Shown: positions 1 to 8,296 of the stretch, piece by piece
Position numbering within the stretch: position 1 is the first letter of the stretch
Layout of the letters: every line of letters begins with the position of its first letter
Source of the DNA: Fimenecus sp052273845
GTDB lineage: Bacteria; Bacillota; Clostridia; Oscillospirales; Acutalibacteraceae
Assembly (NCBI GenBank): GCA_052273845.1
Contig: DAVZHM010000012.1
Coordinates: 1 to 30,823, forward strand
DNA: 30,823 nucleotides
Reading direction: 5' to 3'
Translations under genes and position numbers: made by a program
The notes under the pieces: generated by a model
Told to the model about the DNA's origin: nothing
Seen by the model: the letters and a program-made list of their open reading frames with translations, nothing else
Database searches by the model: none

Positions 1-77
1 GAACGGGTGGACCCTCATCGTAATAAACACCGACTTTTGAGAAACCGTGTGTTGCACATCTCTCAACTGCGAGATAG

Positions 78-106
78 AGTATATCACAAGTTTCTCAGGA
101 ATGCAA
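78..106 (-). promoter_or_regulatory. SigA-type promoter reading out of the left edge
   Basis: On the minus strand a -35 TTGCAT (101-106) and a -10 TATACT (78-83) are separated by 17 bp. Transcription would start near position 71 and run off the left edge. The first 70 nt of the transcript contain nested inverted repeats (TTGAGA/TCTCAA around TGTG-CAA-CACA), so the leader is probably structured. The gene it serves is outside the window. Confidence 0.5.
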
Positions 107-182
107 GTGTTTTTTGCAAAAAAAAATTGAATATTTTTTAAAATTTTTAAAAACAACGCATTTTCGAGGGGTTTCGGTGAAA

Positions 183-683
183 TTATTCCGAAATCAGCAC
201 TTTTTCAATCACACCGACATACATTCTGTGGTAATCTTTCAGCGCGTAGGTGTCCATAATGGACGCGTCCAAAAACCCTTTCGGGTCTAAATCCTGAAAC
301 GCGATTTTTTTGCAGACGAACACGATTTTTGCCTGCTCGAAAGTCACGCCGCCGTCGGCTTCTATGGGCACAAGTCCTGTTTCTTTGCACTTGTCAATCT
401 CTCTGCCTGATTTCGCGCCGCAAACGCCGAGCGCCTTTTTGCAGTCGCCGCCGAAGAAACTCAAAGTGAAACGGTCATACCGTTCCATAAATTCAAAGGT
501 ATAGCGCTGGGGGCGCACAAACACAAATGCCACGTCGCGGCTCCACAATTCGCCTACCCCGCCCCAACTGACGGTCATGGTGTTGAAATCCGTCGGCGTG
601 CCTGCGGTGAGCAGCGCCCAATCGTCCGCAATCATTTTTACAGGAGAGTCTTTCAGTTCTTTTAATGCAATTTCCCGAAACAT
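183..683 (-). CDS. flavin reductase family protein (FMN-binding split barrel)
   Basis: This 166-residue protein resembles the flavin reductase-like / FMN-binding split-barrel family, whose members bind FMN and often reduce free flavin with NAD(P)H or serve as small flavoproteins. The recognisable part is the N-terminal half: the D-W-A-L-L-T-A-G segment, the N-T-M-T-V-S-W-G-G stretch and the F-V-R-P-Q-R-Y-T segment, all typical of flavin contacts in this fold. I chose the ATG at 683 over a longer open frame because AGGAGG (691-696) sits 7 bp before it. A promoter (718-746) lies just upstream, so the gene seems to be transcribed alone. There is no signal peptide, so it is probably cytoplasmic. 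The substrate cannot be told from sequence. The family call is fairly secure and the exact reaction is not. Confidence 0.8.
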   Translation of the reverse strand: MFREIALKELKDSPVKMIADDWALLTAGTPTDFNTMTVSWGGVGELWSRDVAFVFVRPQRYTFEFMERYDRFTLSFFGGDCKKALGVCGAKSGREIDKCKETGLVPIEADGGVTFEQAKIVFVCKKIAFQDLDPKGFLDASIMDTYALKDYHRMYVGVIEKVLISE

Positions 684-717
684 ACCGTTTCCTCCTAATT
701 CTGTTTTACATTGTATT

Positions 718-746
718 ATCATAATACGAAACGGGCGAAAAATCAA
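718..746 (-). promoter_or_regulatory. promoter of the flavin reductase gene
   Basis: Minus-strand -35 TTGATT (741-746) and -10 TATGAT (718-723) have a 17-bp spacer. They give a leader of about 25-30 nt before the AGGAGG and the ATG at 683. Confidence 0.6.
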
Positions 747-816
747 TGACGGATTTCAAAGAACATTTGCAATTTTACAAAGGTTTTTGCGCTTTTGTCT
801 TTGATAAAATTGACGA

Positions 817-850
817 AGCATCGGCAAAAATGCCGATGCTCCACTTTTTT
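817..850. terminator. hairpin terminator downstream of htrA
   Basis: A perfect 10-bp stem AGCATCGGCA (817-826) / TGCCGATGCT (831-840) closes an AAAA loop. It lies about 70 bp past the htrA stop. The best T-run (TTTTTT after CCAC) is on the plus-strand side; on the minus strand only TCAATTTT follows. It is probably the htrA terminator but is asymmetric. Confidence 0.6.
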
Positions 851-912
851 ATATTGAAAATCCGTCAAACGCGGTGCGTTGCGCATTTGCACCCTCGACA
901 AGCGACACCTTA

Positions 913-2436
913 TTAGTTGCCGTAGCCGTATGTGCCGAACGGATTGTAATAACTGTTCTGCGTGGTCGATTCCGTTGCCGTGTTGCCCTTATCTTCCACC
1001 AATGTGACCTTCACATCAAATTCGGAAAGCGCGTAATTATTTTTCGTGTCCACGCGGCAAATGGTTAGAGTCATCTCATCGCCGACAGAAGCATCTTCTA
1101 TCATATCGGCAAGCGTTTCGGTGCTGTCCAATTCTTTGCCGTTCACTTTCACAATCATATCGCCCTGCTGCACATCCGTGTTCACAAGCGCCCCGTCGGA
1201 AGCGATAGACTGAATCACAATCGTGCCCGCCGGAAGATGGTTCGCGCCCACAATCATACTGTACATTTGATTGGAAGATGCGGGGAAATAGTTGATACCG
1301 AGTTTTGCACGGTTGGTTACATAACCGTTTTCCACAATTTCACCGAACACTTCTTTGAGCGTTACGCTCGGCACGGCAAAGCCCATGCCCTCATAACTCG
1401 TATTGGCGATTTTTGAGGAATTCATACCGACGACCTGCCCATAGGCATTCACCAACGCACCGCCGGAGTTGCCGGGGTTGATTGCCGCTGTATGCTGAAT
1501 ACAAAGCATTTCGTAACCGATTGCACTGTCAATCGGGCGGGAAATTGCCGATACCATACCGTTTGTAAAGGAACCCGCAAATGCGACGCCGCCGGGGTTG
1601 CCGATTGCATAAACCGTTTCGCCGACGGAAAGGCTGTCGGAGTCGCCGAGTTCTGCCGCGCGAAGCCCATTCGCGCGAATACGCAACACGCCGACATCCG
1701 TGCGCGTATCGTAGCCGACAACCGTTGCATCATACTGCGTTTCATCGAACAACTGCACCTTCACAGAGCCGCCGTCGCTGATAACGTGTGCGCAGGTTAC
1801 AATGTAGGTGTATGCACCGGAACTGTCCTCTCCGATGATGATGCCCGAACCTTGCCCTGCCAATGCGGTATTGTTGTATGCGCTGCTGCTATACACCAAA
1901 ATGCCGACGGAACTTTCTTTGACCTTTTCATAAACGCCCTTGGCGGTTAACTCGCCGTCGGCACCCGTAGTCGAGGCGGTCGGCGATTCCTGAATGGTCG
2001 CGGACGGTGCGTTTTCCGGGTCAATTTTTTTCGGCGCGTTTCCGTCTTTGGAAATTGCAACTGCCGCCACGATAACCGCCGCAACCAAGCAAACGGCTAC
2101 AACGGAAAAGAAAATTGCCAATCCTTTTTTCTGATGTTTTGAACCGTTCGGGTTGATTTTCTTTTTCGGTTTTTGCGGTTGCGGTGCACCGTAATACACA
2201 TAATTCGGATTGCCGTTGTTTTGCTGTATCGGACCGCTATGGTAAAATCCGTTGGCATACGAGGGCTGCTCGGGTTGCGTATACTGTGTCGGGGCGGAAT
2301 ACGGATAGCCGTAATTCGGCTGTGCCCCGCTGCCCGCAACATTTTGTGCATCGTTTGCCGCGGTATTTTGCGGCTGTGCCGATGTATTTTCTGCCGATTC
2401 GGTTTCGGCTTGTCGGTTGTCAAACTCTTCGCTCAT
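913..2436 (-). CDS. htrA: HtrA/DegP-like membrane-anchored serine protease with PDZ domain
   Basis: This 507-residue S1C-family protease degrades or refolds damaged proteins outside the membrane. Residues 1-104 form a low-complexity cytoplasmic tail rich in Q, N, P and Y. A single membrane segment spans about 105-128. The trypsin-like domain follows with the triad His217 (T-C-A-H), Asp247 (T-D-V-G-V) and Ser324 (N-P-G-N-S-G-G-A). One PDZ domain covers about 375-480 (carries the G-A-L-V-N-T-D-V-Q-Q-G-D motif), and the tail is again N/Y/G-rich. The ATG at 2436 has GGAGGT 8 bp upstream. It lies just downstream of a two-component system on the same strand, and TTAA repeats sit in its promoter region, so the system probably controls it, as CiaRH or CssRS do with HtrA proteases elsewhere (inference). 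All catalytic residues are intact. Confidence 0.95.
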   Translation of the reverse strand: MSEEFDNRQAETESAENTSAQPQNTAANDAQNVAGSGAQPNYGYPYSAPTQYTQPEQPSYANGFYHSGPIQQNNGNPNYVYYGAPQPQKPKKKINPNGSKHQKKGLAIFFSVVAVCLVAAVIVAAVAISKDGNAPKKIDPENAPSATIQESPTASTTGADGELTAKGVYEKVKESSVGILVYSSSAYNNTALAGQGSGIIIGEDSSGAYTYIVTCAHVISDGGSVKVQLFDETQYDATVVGYDTRTDVGVLRIRANGLRAAELGDSDSLSVGETVYAIGNPGGVAFAGSFTNGMVSAISRPIDSAIGYEMLCIQHTAAINPGNSGGALVNAYGQVVGMNSSKIANTSYEGMGFAVPSVTLKEVFGEIVENGYVTNRAKLGINYFPASSNQMYSMIVGANHLPAGTIVIQSIASDGALVNTDVQQGDMIVKVNGKELDSTETLADMIEDASVGDEMTLTICRVDTKNNYALSEFDVKVTLVEDKGNTATESTTQNSYYNPFGTYGYGN

Positions 2437-2472
2437 GCAAAACGACCTCCAAAGTTTTATCTTGGCTATATC

Positions 2473-2511
2473 TTAAAAAGTGCTTATTAACTGAATATTA
2501 ACGATACTTAA
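2473..2511 (-). promoter_or_regulatory. phased TTAA direct repeats upstream of htrA
   Basis: Four TTAA cores lie at 2508-2511, 2498-2501, 2487-2490 and 2473-2476. The first three are spaced 10 and 11 bp, one helical turn each, in the pattern of OmpR/PhoB-family response regulator sites. Two of them extend to GTTAAT-N5-GTTAAT. They sit about 50-75 bp before the htrA start. The promoter itself is weak by eye, as expected if activation is needed. Confidence 0.45.
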
Positions 2512-2537
2512 AGTTTTTTTCAAAATTTGTGAACAAT

Positions 2538-4061
2538 TTACTGCGTCGGTTGTTCGTTGGGGATGGTAAACGAAAATTCTACATAGTCATTCCCGTCACT
2601 GCGCGCCCCAATGGTACCGCCGTGCATTTCAATGATGGTTTTGCAAATATACAACCCCAGCCCCGCACCTTTTGTATCGTAACTGCGGGATTTGTCCACC
2701 TTATAAAAACGCTCGAACACGCGGGAGAGTTCCTCCGAAGAAATACCGGAAGTACCCGTGTTGCGGATTGCCACCGTGGTGTTTTCCGCCGTTCTCGACA
2801 TACTGACGGAAATCACGCCGTTTTCCGTGAATTTCACGGCGTTGTCCACCAAATTGTATATCACTTGGTGCAACATATCGCGGTCGGCGTATATCACGTT
2901 CGGCTGCAATGTGTCCAACCCTTGAATGTCAATGTGTTTTTTTTCAATCAACTGCTCAAAATTGAGCATTGTATTGAAGATTTCCTGACTCAAATCAAAC
3001 GCTTTCGGCTGTAAACGCAGTTCGCCCGCTTCAATTTTGGACATATTCAGCATCGCCGTGACCAAACGGGAAAGCCGCTTGGTTTCGCCCGAAACAATTT
3101 CCAAGTAATGCTTTTCTTTTCCGGGCGGAATGGTGCCGTCCAAAATACCGTCGATAAAGCCGCCGATGGTTGTCATCGGGGTTTTCAGTTCGTGCGAAAC
3201 ATTCGCCACAAAACTGCGGCGGGAGCTTTCCTGCGTGGCAAGCGAAGTCGCCATTCGGTTGAATGCCGAGGTCAGTTCCGATAACTCACCGCTGCCGCTG
3301 ACCTCCACGCGTGGGCTGAAATCACCCATTGCGTAAGATTTGGTCGCTTTGGACATTTCCTTTAACGGGCGAATCAAATTCACCGTGAACAGGTAAATGA
3401 TGATAAATCCGATTGCCAACGCCATCAAAGAGGCGAACAGGAACATCCGAATGACATCGAGCACATAACTTTTGAAACTCAAACTGGTCGGCTCAGCGGC
3501 GAAAATTACGCCCGCAAGTTGGCCTTTAACCATGACAGGCTCGGCGGCAACCAAATGGGTATCGTCAAACATACCGCCCAAATTGCCGCGTTCAAAAAAG
3601 CCGCCCTGCACCGCTTTTGTCATAATCTCCTGCGGGATTTGGTATGCGTTGTGCACATTGCACTGCCCGTTTTTAGACACCTCATACCCGTTAGAAAGCA
3701 GTTCCTTGCAAAGAATGACCTTGCCGTTCGCGTCGCACATAAATACATCGGCGTCAATGGCTTCGGAAACCGTGGTCAGATTGTTGCAAATAAACGCAAC
3801 AGAACCTTGCGGCTCATCACGAAGCCAAGAGGAAAGCACCTCCGCTGTGGAAGAAGCCACGCTTTTGGCATTTTCTTTCAGCAAAACGGTTTTCTGCCCA
3901 CTCCAATAATTCGTGACGAACACGCCGAGCGTCATCCCCAAAACCAAAAAGCAGGTGAACACCATTAAACTGAATACGGTAAAGTATTTTACAAACAGCG
4001 ATTGGTGGCTGAACTTGTGCATAGCACGCCTTGCCAATGTTTTTAGCTTGCTCTCGCGCAT
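2538..4061 (-). CDS. sensor histidine kinase (two TM, HAMP, HisKA, HATPase_c)
   Basis: This 507-residue membrane sensor kinase partners with the response regulator 6 bp upstream. It has a first membrane segment (about 27-52), an extracytoplasmic sensor region (53-200), a second membrane segment (about 204-227), a HAMP linker (228-280), a HisKA domain with phospho-acceptor His290 in S-H-E-L-K-T-P, and an ATPase domain with N box (N-L-V-D-N-A-V-K-F, 403-411), F box (F-E-R-F-Y-K, 449-454) and G2 box (G-A-G-L-G-L, 465-470). The usual D-x-G-x-G of the G1 box is replaced by N-T-G-T-S-G-I (434-440), a variant also seen in other Firmicutes kinases. A GGA-type ribosome site lies within the end of the regulator gene, so the two are translated from one message. 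The stimulus is unknown; position beside htrA suggests envelope stress. Confidence 0.93.
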   Translation of the reverse strand: MRESKLKTLARRAMHKFSHQSLFVKYFTVFSLMVFTCFLVLGMTLGVFVTNYWSGQKTVLLKENAKSVASSTAEVLSSWLRDEPQGSVAFICNNLTTVSEAIDADVFMCDANGKVILCKELLSNGYEVSKNGQCNVHNAYQIPQEIMTKAVQGGFFERGNLGGMFDDTHLVAAEPVMVKGQLAGVIFAAEPTSLSFKSYVLDVIRMFLFASLMALAIGFIIIYLFTVNLIRPLKEMSKATKSYAMGDFSPRVEVSGSGELSELTSAFNRMATSLATQESSRRSFVANVSHELKTPMTTIGGFIDGILDGTIPPGKEKHYLEIVSGETKRLSRLVTAMLNMSKIEAGELRLQPKAFDLSQEIFNTMLNFEQLIEKKHIDIQGLDTLQPNVIYADRDMLHQVIYNLVDNAVKFTENGVISVSMSRTAENTTVAIRNTGTSGISSEELSRVFERFYKVDKSRSYDTKGAGLGLYICKTIIEMHGGTIGARSDGNDYVEFSFTIPNEQPTQ

Positions 4062-4067
4062 ATTTGC

Positions 4068-4760
4068 TTATTCCTTCGTTTCAAATTTATACCCGACGCC
4101 CCAAACAGTTTTCAGTTCCCATTTGTCGGAAACGCCCTCTAACTTTTCACGCAGGCGTTTTACGTGCACATCGACCGTTCTCGAGTCGCCGTAATAATCG
4201 AAACCCCAAACTTCGTCCAGCAGTTGGTCACGCGTGAACACGCGGTTCGGATTGGACGCAAGATGATAAATCAGTTCCAATTCTTTCGGCGGCGTATCCA
4301 CCTGGACACCGCGCACTTTCATTTCGTAATTGGTCAAATTGACCGAAAGATTTTCATAATTGACCTCTTTCACCGTTTCGGCAGCCGCCGCCGTGCCCGT
4401 GCGGCGCAAAACCGCCTTGATACGGGCAACCATTTCCTTGGTATCAAACGGTTTGGTCATATAGTCGTCCGCGCCGAGTTCCAACCCCAAAACTTTATCG
4501 AATGTTTCGCCTTTGGCGGTCAGCATAATAATCGGTTTGTCCGAAAATTTGCGCACTTCGCGGCAAACCTGCCAACCGTCTAATTTCGGCAGCATAATAT
4601 CCAAAATCATCAAATCGGGATTTTCCTGTTTAAACGCGTTGACTGCGGAAACACCGTCATTCACGATTTTAACGGCATACCCCTCTTTTTCAAGATACAG
4701 TCGCAAAAGTTCGCAGATGTTGGAGTCATCGTCCACCACAAGAATTTTTTCGTTTGGCAT
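4068..4760 (-). CDS. OmpR/PhoB-family response regulator
   Basis: This 230-residue regulator has an N-terminal receiver domain (about 1-115) with the acidic pocket V-V-D-D-D and phospho-acceptor Asp54 (M-I-L-D-I-M-L-P), a Lys in the M-T-K-P-F-D motif, and a C-terminal winged helix (about 135-228) with the family's R-T-V-D-V-H-V-K-R-L-R-E-K recognition segment. I prefer the ATG at 4760, preceded by AAAGGGTGG at about 5 bp; a GTG at 4769 would overlap that ribosome site. The kinase gene starts 6 bp after its stop. Together with the kinase it forms a standard two-component system, and its likely targets include htrA immediately downstream. Confidence 0.93.
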   Translation of the reverse strand: MPNEKILVVDDDSNICELLRLYLEKEGYAVKIVNDGVSAVNAFKQENPDLMILDIMLPKLDGWQVCREVRKFSDKPIIMLTAKGETFDKVLGLELGADDYMTKPFDTKEMVARIKAVLRRTGTAAAAETVKEVNYENLSVNLTNYEMKVRGVQVDTPPKELELIYHLASNPNRVFTRDQLLDEVWGFDYYGDSRTVDVHVKRLREKLEGVSDKWELKTVWGVGYKFETKE

Positions 4761-4790
4761 TTCTACCACCCTTTCATCGCTTTACGCGAG

Positions 4791-4821
4791 TTTATATTGG
4801 AAGTGTAAGGGAAAATTGCAA
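4791..4821 (-). promoter_or_regulatory. possible promoter of the response regulator-kinase operon
   Basis: Minus-strand -35 TTGCAA (4816-4821) is followed after 17 bp by AATATA (4793-4798), or by TATAAA (4791-4796) with a 19-bp spacer. It is the only reasonable promoter between the leuD terminator and the regulator start. Confidence 0.4.
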
Positions 4822-4852
4822 ATAGGTTGTGAACAAAAATAGAAGCATTTGT

Positions 4853-4889
4853 AAAAAATGCCATCCGAAAACAAGCACTCGGATGGCAT
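4853..4889 (-). terminator. terminator of the galM-ilvN-leuCD operon
   Basis: An 11-bp stem (4858-4868 with 4879-4889; core TGCCATCCGA/TCGGATGGCA) begins just after the leuD stop. On the minus strand it is followed by TTTTTT (4858-4853). It is a classical intrinsic terminator. Confidence 0.85.
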
Positions 4890-4896
4890 TCTGATT

Positions 4897-5382
4897 TTAT
4901 TTCAGCGATGCCAAGAGACCGCCTTTTTGGATGATGTTCTGAATAAACGGCGGGAACGGCTCTGCCTTATAGGATTTGCCCGTAGTCAGGTTCGTAATCA
5001 CACCGCTGTCGAAATCGACCGCGACCCCGTCACCGTTTCGGATTTCTTCGCCCGCTTCGGGACATTCCAAAATCGGCAAACCGATGTTTAACGCGTTGCG
5101 GTAAAAAATCCGCGCGAAGTTTTTGGCAATCACGCACGAAACGCCCGACGCCTTAATGGCAATCGGCGCATGCTCACGCGAAGATCCGCAACCGAAGTTT
5201 ACGCCTGCAACCATAATGTCGCCGGCATTTACATTGTTGACAAAATCCTTATCAATATCCTCCATACAATGTGCCGCGAGTTCTTCGGGCTTTGCTGTGT
5301 TGAGATACCGTGCGGGGATAATCACGTCGGTGTCCACATGGTCACCGTATTTATGTACTTTACCTTGAATCTTCATCGTCAT
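4897..5382 (-). CDS. leuD: 3-isopropylmalate dehydratase small subunit
   Basis: This 161-residue protein is the swivelling small subunit of isopropylmalate isomerase, which with LeuC converts 2- to 3-isopropylmalate in leucine synthesis. Family signatures include the start K-Y-G-D-H-V-D-T-D-V-I-I-P-A-R-Y, the G-C-G-S-S-R-E-H-A loop (substrate-binding segment), and I-F-Y-R-N-A-L-N-I-G-L-P. The length matches the short archaeal/clostridial-type LeuD (about 160-165) rather than the roughly 200-residue enterobacterial form. It follows leuC by 13 bp and precedes the operon terminator by 8 bp. Starts at 5382 or 5376 are both possible; an AAAGGA ribosome site lies about 6-12 bp before them. Confidence 0.95.
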   Translation of the reverse strand: MTMKIQGKVHKYGDHVDTDVIIPARYLNTAKPEELAAHCMEDIDKDFVNNVNAGDIMVAGVNFGCGSSREHAPIAIKASGVSCVIAKNFARIFYRNALNIGLPILECPEAGEEIRNGDGVAVDFDSGVITNLTTGKSYKAEPFPPFIQNIIQKGGLLASLK

Positions 5383-5395
5383 TCCGTCCTTTCCG

Positions 5396-6658
5396 TCAGT
5401 CCAATTCGCACGGGCAGGAGATTTTGCCCGTTACGGCAGAAGCCGCCGCCACATAAGGAGAAGCAAGATACACTTCGCTGGTCGGATGCCCCATACGCCC
5501 GACGAAATTGCGGTTGGTGGTGGAAACCGCGCGTTCCCCTGCCGCCAAAATGCCCATATGCCCGCCGAGGCACGGCCCGCAGGTCGGGGTGGAAACAATC
5601 GCGCCCGCTTCAACGAAGATTTTGGCAAGCCCTTCGTCAATGCACTGCATATAAACGGTTTGCGTTGCGGGAATGACAATGCAGCGCACGCCGTCGGCTA
5701 CCTTTCTGCCTTTGAGCACCGATGCCGCCGCGCGCATATCTTCAATTCTGCCGTTGGTGCACGAACCGATGACCACTTGGTCAATGCGGATTTCGTCGAT
5801 GCTGTCCACCGTATGGGTGTTTTCGGGCAAATGCGGGAAAGAAACCGTGGGTTTCAGTTCGTCCAAATTGATTTCGATAATCTCATCATATTCGGTGTCC
5901 GCGTCCGCTTCGAAAATCACGGGTTTTCTGTCTGTTCTGCCCGCCATATAGGCAAGGGTTTTTTCGTCGACGGGGAAAATGCCGTTTTTCGCGCCGCATT
6001 CAATCGCCATATTGGCAATGCAGAATCGGTCATCCATCGAAAGATTTTTGATGCCGTCGCCCGTGAATTCCAACGAACGGTAACGCGCGCCGTCCACGCC
6101 GATTTTGCCGATTAAATGCAAAATGACGTCTTTACCGCTGACATATTTTCGGAAATTGCCCGTAATCACGATTTTCAGCGCCGAAGGCACTTTAAACCAT
6201 GCTTTGCCGGAAATCATACCCGCCGCCATATCGGTGGAACCGACGCCTGTGGAAAATGCGCCGAGCGCGCCGTAGGTGCAGGTGTGGGAGTCCGCGCCGA
6301 TTACGGTGTCGCCCGAAATCACAATGCCCTGTTCGGGTAGTAATGCGTGCTCAATACCCATTTTGCCGACATCGAAAAAGTGCTTAATGCCGTATTCTTT
6401 GGCGAAAGTACGCACCTGTTTGCAGTTTTCGGCGGATTTAATATCTTTGTTGGGGGTGAAATGATCCATCACCAACGCGATTTTGTCCTTGTTGAAAACC
6501 GAGGAAAACCCTTTGCTTTCCATTTCGTGAATGGCCACGGGCGAAGTAACATCGTTGCCCATAACCAGGTCCAAATTGACCTCAATCAACTGCCCTGCCG
6601 ACACAGAGTCGAGCCCTGCGTGGGCGGCAAGGATTTTTTGCGTCATTGTCATTGCCAT
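5396..6658 (-). CDS. leuC: 3-isopropylmalate dehydratase large subunit
   Basis: This 420-residue aconitase-family protein is the catalytic [4Fe-4S] subunit of isopropylmalate isomerase. The three cluster cysteines are Cys300 (V-I-G-S-C-T-N-G-R), Cys360 and Cys363 (T-C-G-P-C-L-G-G). Other aconitase signatures are G-A-D-S-H-T-C-T-Y-G (121-130) and M-D-H-F-T-P-N (64-70). The length of 420 is that of the archaeal/clostridial-type LeuC, which fits with the short LeuD. It sits between ilvN (17 bp upstream) and leuD (13 bp downstream), all on one message. An AGGAGT lies about 11 bp before the ATG at 6658; the start region has repeated in-frame ATGs, so the exact start is slightly uncertain. Confidence 0.95.
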   Translation of the reverse strand: MAMTMTQKILAAHAGLDSVSAGQLIEVNLDLVMGNDVTSPVAIHEMESKGFSSVFNKDKIALVMDHFTPNKDIKSAENCKQVRTFAKEYGIKHFFDVGKMGIEHALLPEQGIVISGDTVIGADSHTCTYGALGAFSTGVGSTDMAAGMISGKAWFKVPSALKIVITGNFRKYVSGKDVILHLIGKIGVDGARYRSLEFTGDGIKNLSMDDRFCIANMAIECGAKNGIFPVDEKTLAYMAGRTDRKPVIFEADADTEYDEIIEINLDELKPTVSFPHLPENTHTVDSIDEIRIDQVVIGSCTNGRIEDMRAAASVLKGRKVADGVRCIVIPATQTVYMQCIDEGLAKIFVEAGAIVSTPTCGPCLGGHMGILAAGERAVSTTNRNFVGRMGHPTSEVYLASPYVAAASAVTGKISCPCELD

Positions 6659-6675
6659 ACTATAAAAAACTCCTT

Positions 6676-7203
6676 TTACTCCACAATTCCGTTAATATTG
6701 GTATCGCCCTTTTCGAGCGCCGTAAGACCCGAGCGCGACAGTTCAATGATGCCGTGCTTGGTCATTTTGTCAATAAATTTGTCGATAAGCGAGGTAAGCC
6801 CCGTCAATTCTGCGGTGATGGTGGTGTGCCCGATATCTTTGACCTTACCGCCGAAGCCGTTGATGGTTTTGAGCACCGCCGTGCGCTGGCTGTTGGTGGC
6901 GTGCACCTTGATGAGCAACAATTCGCTTGAAATGAGTTTGCCCTCGTTGAGTTTAACGACTTTAATCACATCTTCCAATTTGGACAACTGCTGTTCCACC
7001 TGCATAAACTTGTGCGGCTCCACATCGGAGACGATGGTGATGCGCGAATACAGCGGATTTTCGGTTTCGGCAACCGTTAAACTAATCACGTTGTAGCCGC
7101 GGCGCGCGAACAGACTTGCCACACGCAGCAACACGCCCGTGCGGTTGTAAACCAGCGCCGAAAGAAAGATGCGTTCTAAATTTTCCTGTTTGTTTTCTGC
7201 CAT
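6676..7203 (-). CDS. ilvN: acetolactate synthase regulatory (small) subunit
   Basis: This 175-residue protein is the regulatory subunit of acetohydroxyacid synthase, which gives valine feedback control over the first step of branched-chain amino acid synthesis. The N-terminal ACT domain covers about 10-85 (typical R-T-G-V-L-L-R-V-A-S-L-F-A-R-R-G-Y-N-V core), and the C-terminal ALS_ss_C domain about 95-170 (begins E-L-L-L-I-K-V). The length is the usual 160-175. The catalytic partner ilvB is not adjacent: instead ilvN lies between galM (13 bp) and leuC (17 bp). Its partner must be encoded elsewhere. AGAGGTA precedes the ATG at 7203. Confidence 0.94.
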   Translation of the reverse strand: MAENKQENLERIFLSALVYNRTGVLLRVASLFARRGYNVISLTVAETENPLYSRITIVSDVEPHKFMQVEQQLSKLEDVIKVVKLNEGKLISSELLLIKVHATNSQRTAVLKTINGFGGKVKDIGHTTITAELTGLTSLIDKFIDKMTKHGIIELSRSGLTALEKGDTNINGIVE

Positions 7204-7216
7204 TGTTTTTTACCTC

Positions 7217-8266
7217 TTATTCTGCGGAGAACTGAAATACGGTTGTGGAAATAAAGGGCTTGTCGGGCGTGAACGCACACGGCAAAAATTCCGCGTGGTT
7301 GAGCGCGTCGGGGAAATACTGTGTTTCCAGACAAAAGCCCTGACGGTACATAAGGGGTTTACCCGCTTTGCCTACCTGCGTACCGTCCATATAATTGCCG
7401 ATATACAACTGCACGCCCGGCAAATCGGTGTAGCCACGCATCACGCGGCCGGTTTTCGGCTCATAGACGCGTGCAAACTGTTTGAGCGTACCGTCATAAT
7501 TTTCGATTTGAAAATTGTGGTCATACCCGATGCCGATTTTCAGTTGTTCGTCATCGTGGTTGACATCTCTGCCGATTTTTTTCGGCAGGCGGAAGTCAAA
7601 CGGCGTGCCTTCTACGGGGCGAATTTCGCCCGTCGGGATACAATCGGTATCGGTGGGGGTGTACGCGTCACAGAACAACTGCAAAACGTGCTCGGTAATC
7701 TGCCCGCCGTCAAAGCCTTCCAAATTAAAATAGGCGTGATTGGTCACATTGATTGCCGTTTTGCGGTCGGGCACACATTCGTAGTGAATTTTGACCGCGT
7801 TGTTGTCATCAAACGAGAACGTAACGGCGTTTTGCACATTGCCGGGGAAGCCCTCGTTGCCGTCTTTGCTTTCGTATGTAAATTTTACGGCGTTTTCTGC
7901 TGCAATTTCGCTGTTCCAAACGGCTTTGGCGTATTCATGGTTGCCGTGCAGGGTGAATTTCCCGTTGACATTTTTGGTGATTTGGTAATTCTGCCCATCA
8001 ATGGTCACGCCCTTGCCCGCAATGCGGTTGGCAACTCTGCCGACGGTGCGCCCTTGGGAATCGGTGCAAAGCTCCTGCCCTTCCATGGTATCAAACCCGA
8101 CCAAAACATCGTTTAAATCCCCGTTTCTGTCGGGCACGACGATTTTGTTTAAGGTTGCACCGTAGGCGACAAGTTCAATATACGCGCCTTTTTCGTTGGT
8201 TATGGTATAAGACGGCACGGGAATGCCGTTTTCGGTTGTACCGTAAAGTGTTTCTGTGATTTTCAC
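7217..8266 (-). CDS. galM: aldose 1-epimerase (mutarotase)
   Basis: This protein of about 349 residues interconverts the alpha and beta anomers of galactose or glucose in the cytoplasm. Family landmarks, numbered from the longer possible start at 8275, are His110 (T-L-H-G-N), His180 (V-T-N-H-A-Y-F-N-L), Asp252 (Y-D-H-N-F) and Glu317 (F-C-L-E-T-Q), which match the substrate-binding and catalytic residues of GalM. The GTG at 8266 is favoured because GGGGTGG lies 5 bp before it; a GTG at 8275 is in frame but has no ribosome site. It is the first gene of the ilvN-leuCD operon, an unusual position for a sugar epimerase. The nearby promoter gives a leader of only about 15-25 nt. Confidence 0.93.
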   Translation of the reverse strand: MKITETLYGTTENGIPVPSYTITNEKGAYIELVAYGATLNKIVVPDRNGDLNDVLVGFDTMEGQELCTDSQGRTVGRVANRIAGKGVTIDGQNYQITKNVNGKFTLHGNHEYAKAVWNSEIAAENAVKFTYESKDGNEGFPGNVQNAVTFSFDDNNAVKIHYECVPDRKTAINVTNHAYFNLEGFDGGQITEHVLQLFCDAYTPTDTDCIPTGEIRPVEGTPFDFRLPKKIGRDVNHDDEQLKIGIGYDHNFQIENYDGTLKQFARVYEPKTGRVMRGYTDLPGVQLYIGNYMDGTQVGKAGKPLMYRQGFCLETQYFPDALNHAEFLPCAFTPDKPFISTTVFQFSAE

Positions 8267-8296
8267 CGTTTCCACCCCATTATAAGTGTTTTAATA

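Noticed and set aside
434..446. Possible selenocysteine or frameshift in the flavin reductase gene
   Set aside because: The frame is continuous and the Cys residues there (about 78-88) need no recoding.
1492..1950. A 152-codon plus-strand frame opposite htrA
   Set aside because: It mirrors the protease gene and has no recognisable domain; it is treated as a shadow.
7169..8116. A 315-codon open frame on the plus strand opposite galM
   Set aside because: It is wholly antisense to a well-supported galM, has no ribosome site or family features, and such long shadows are common in this codon usage.
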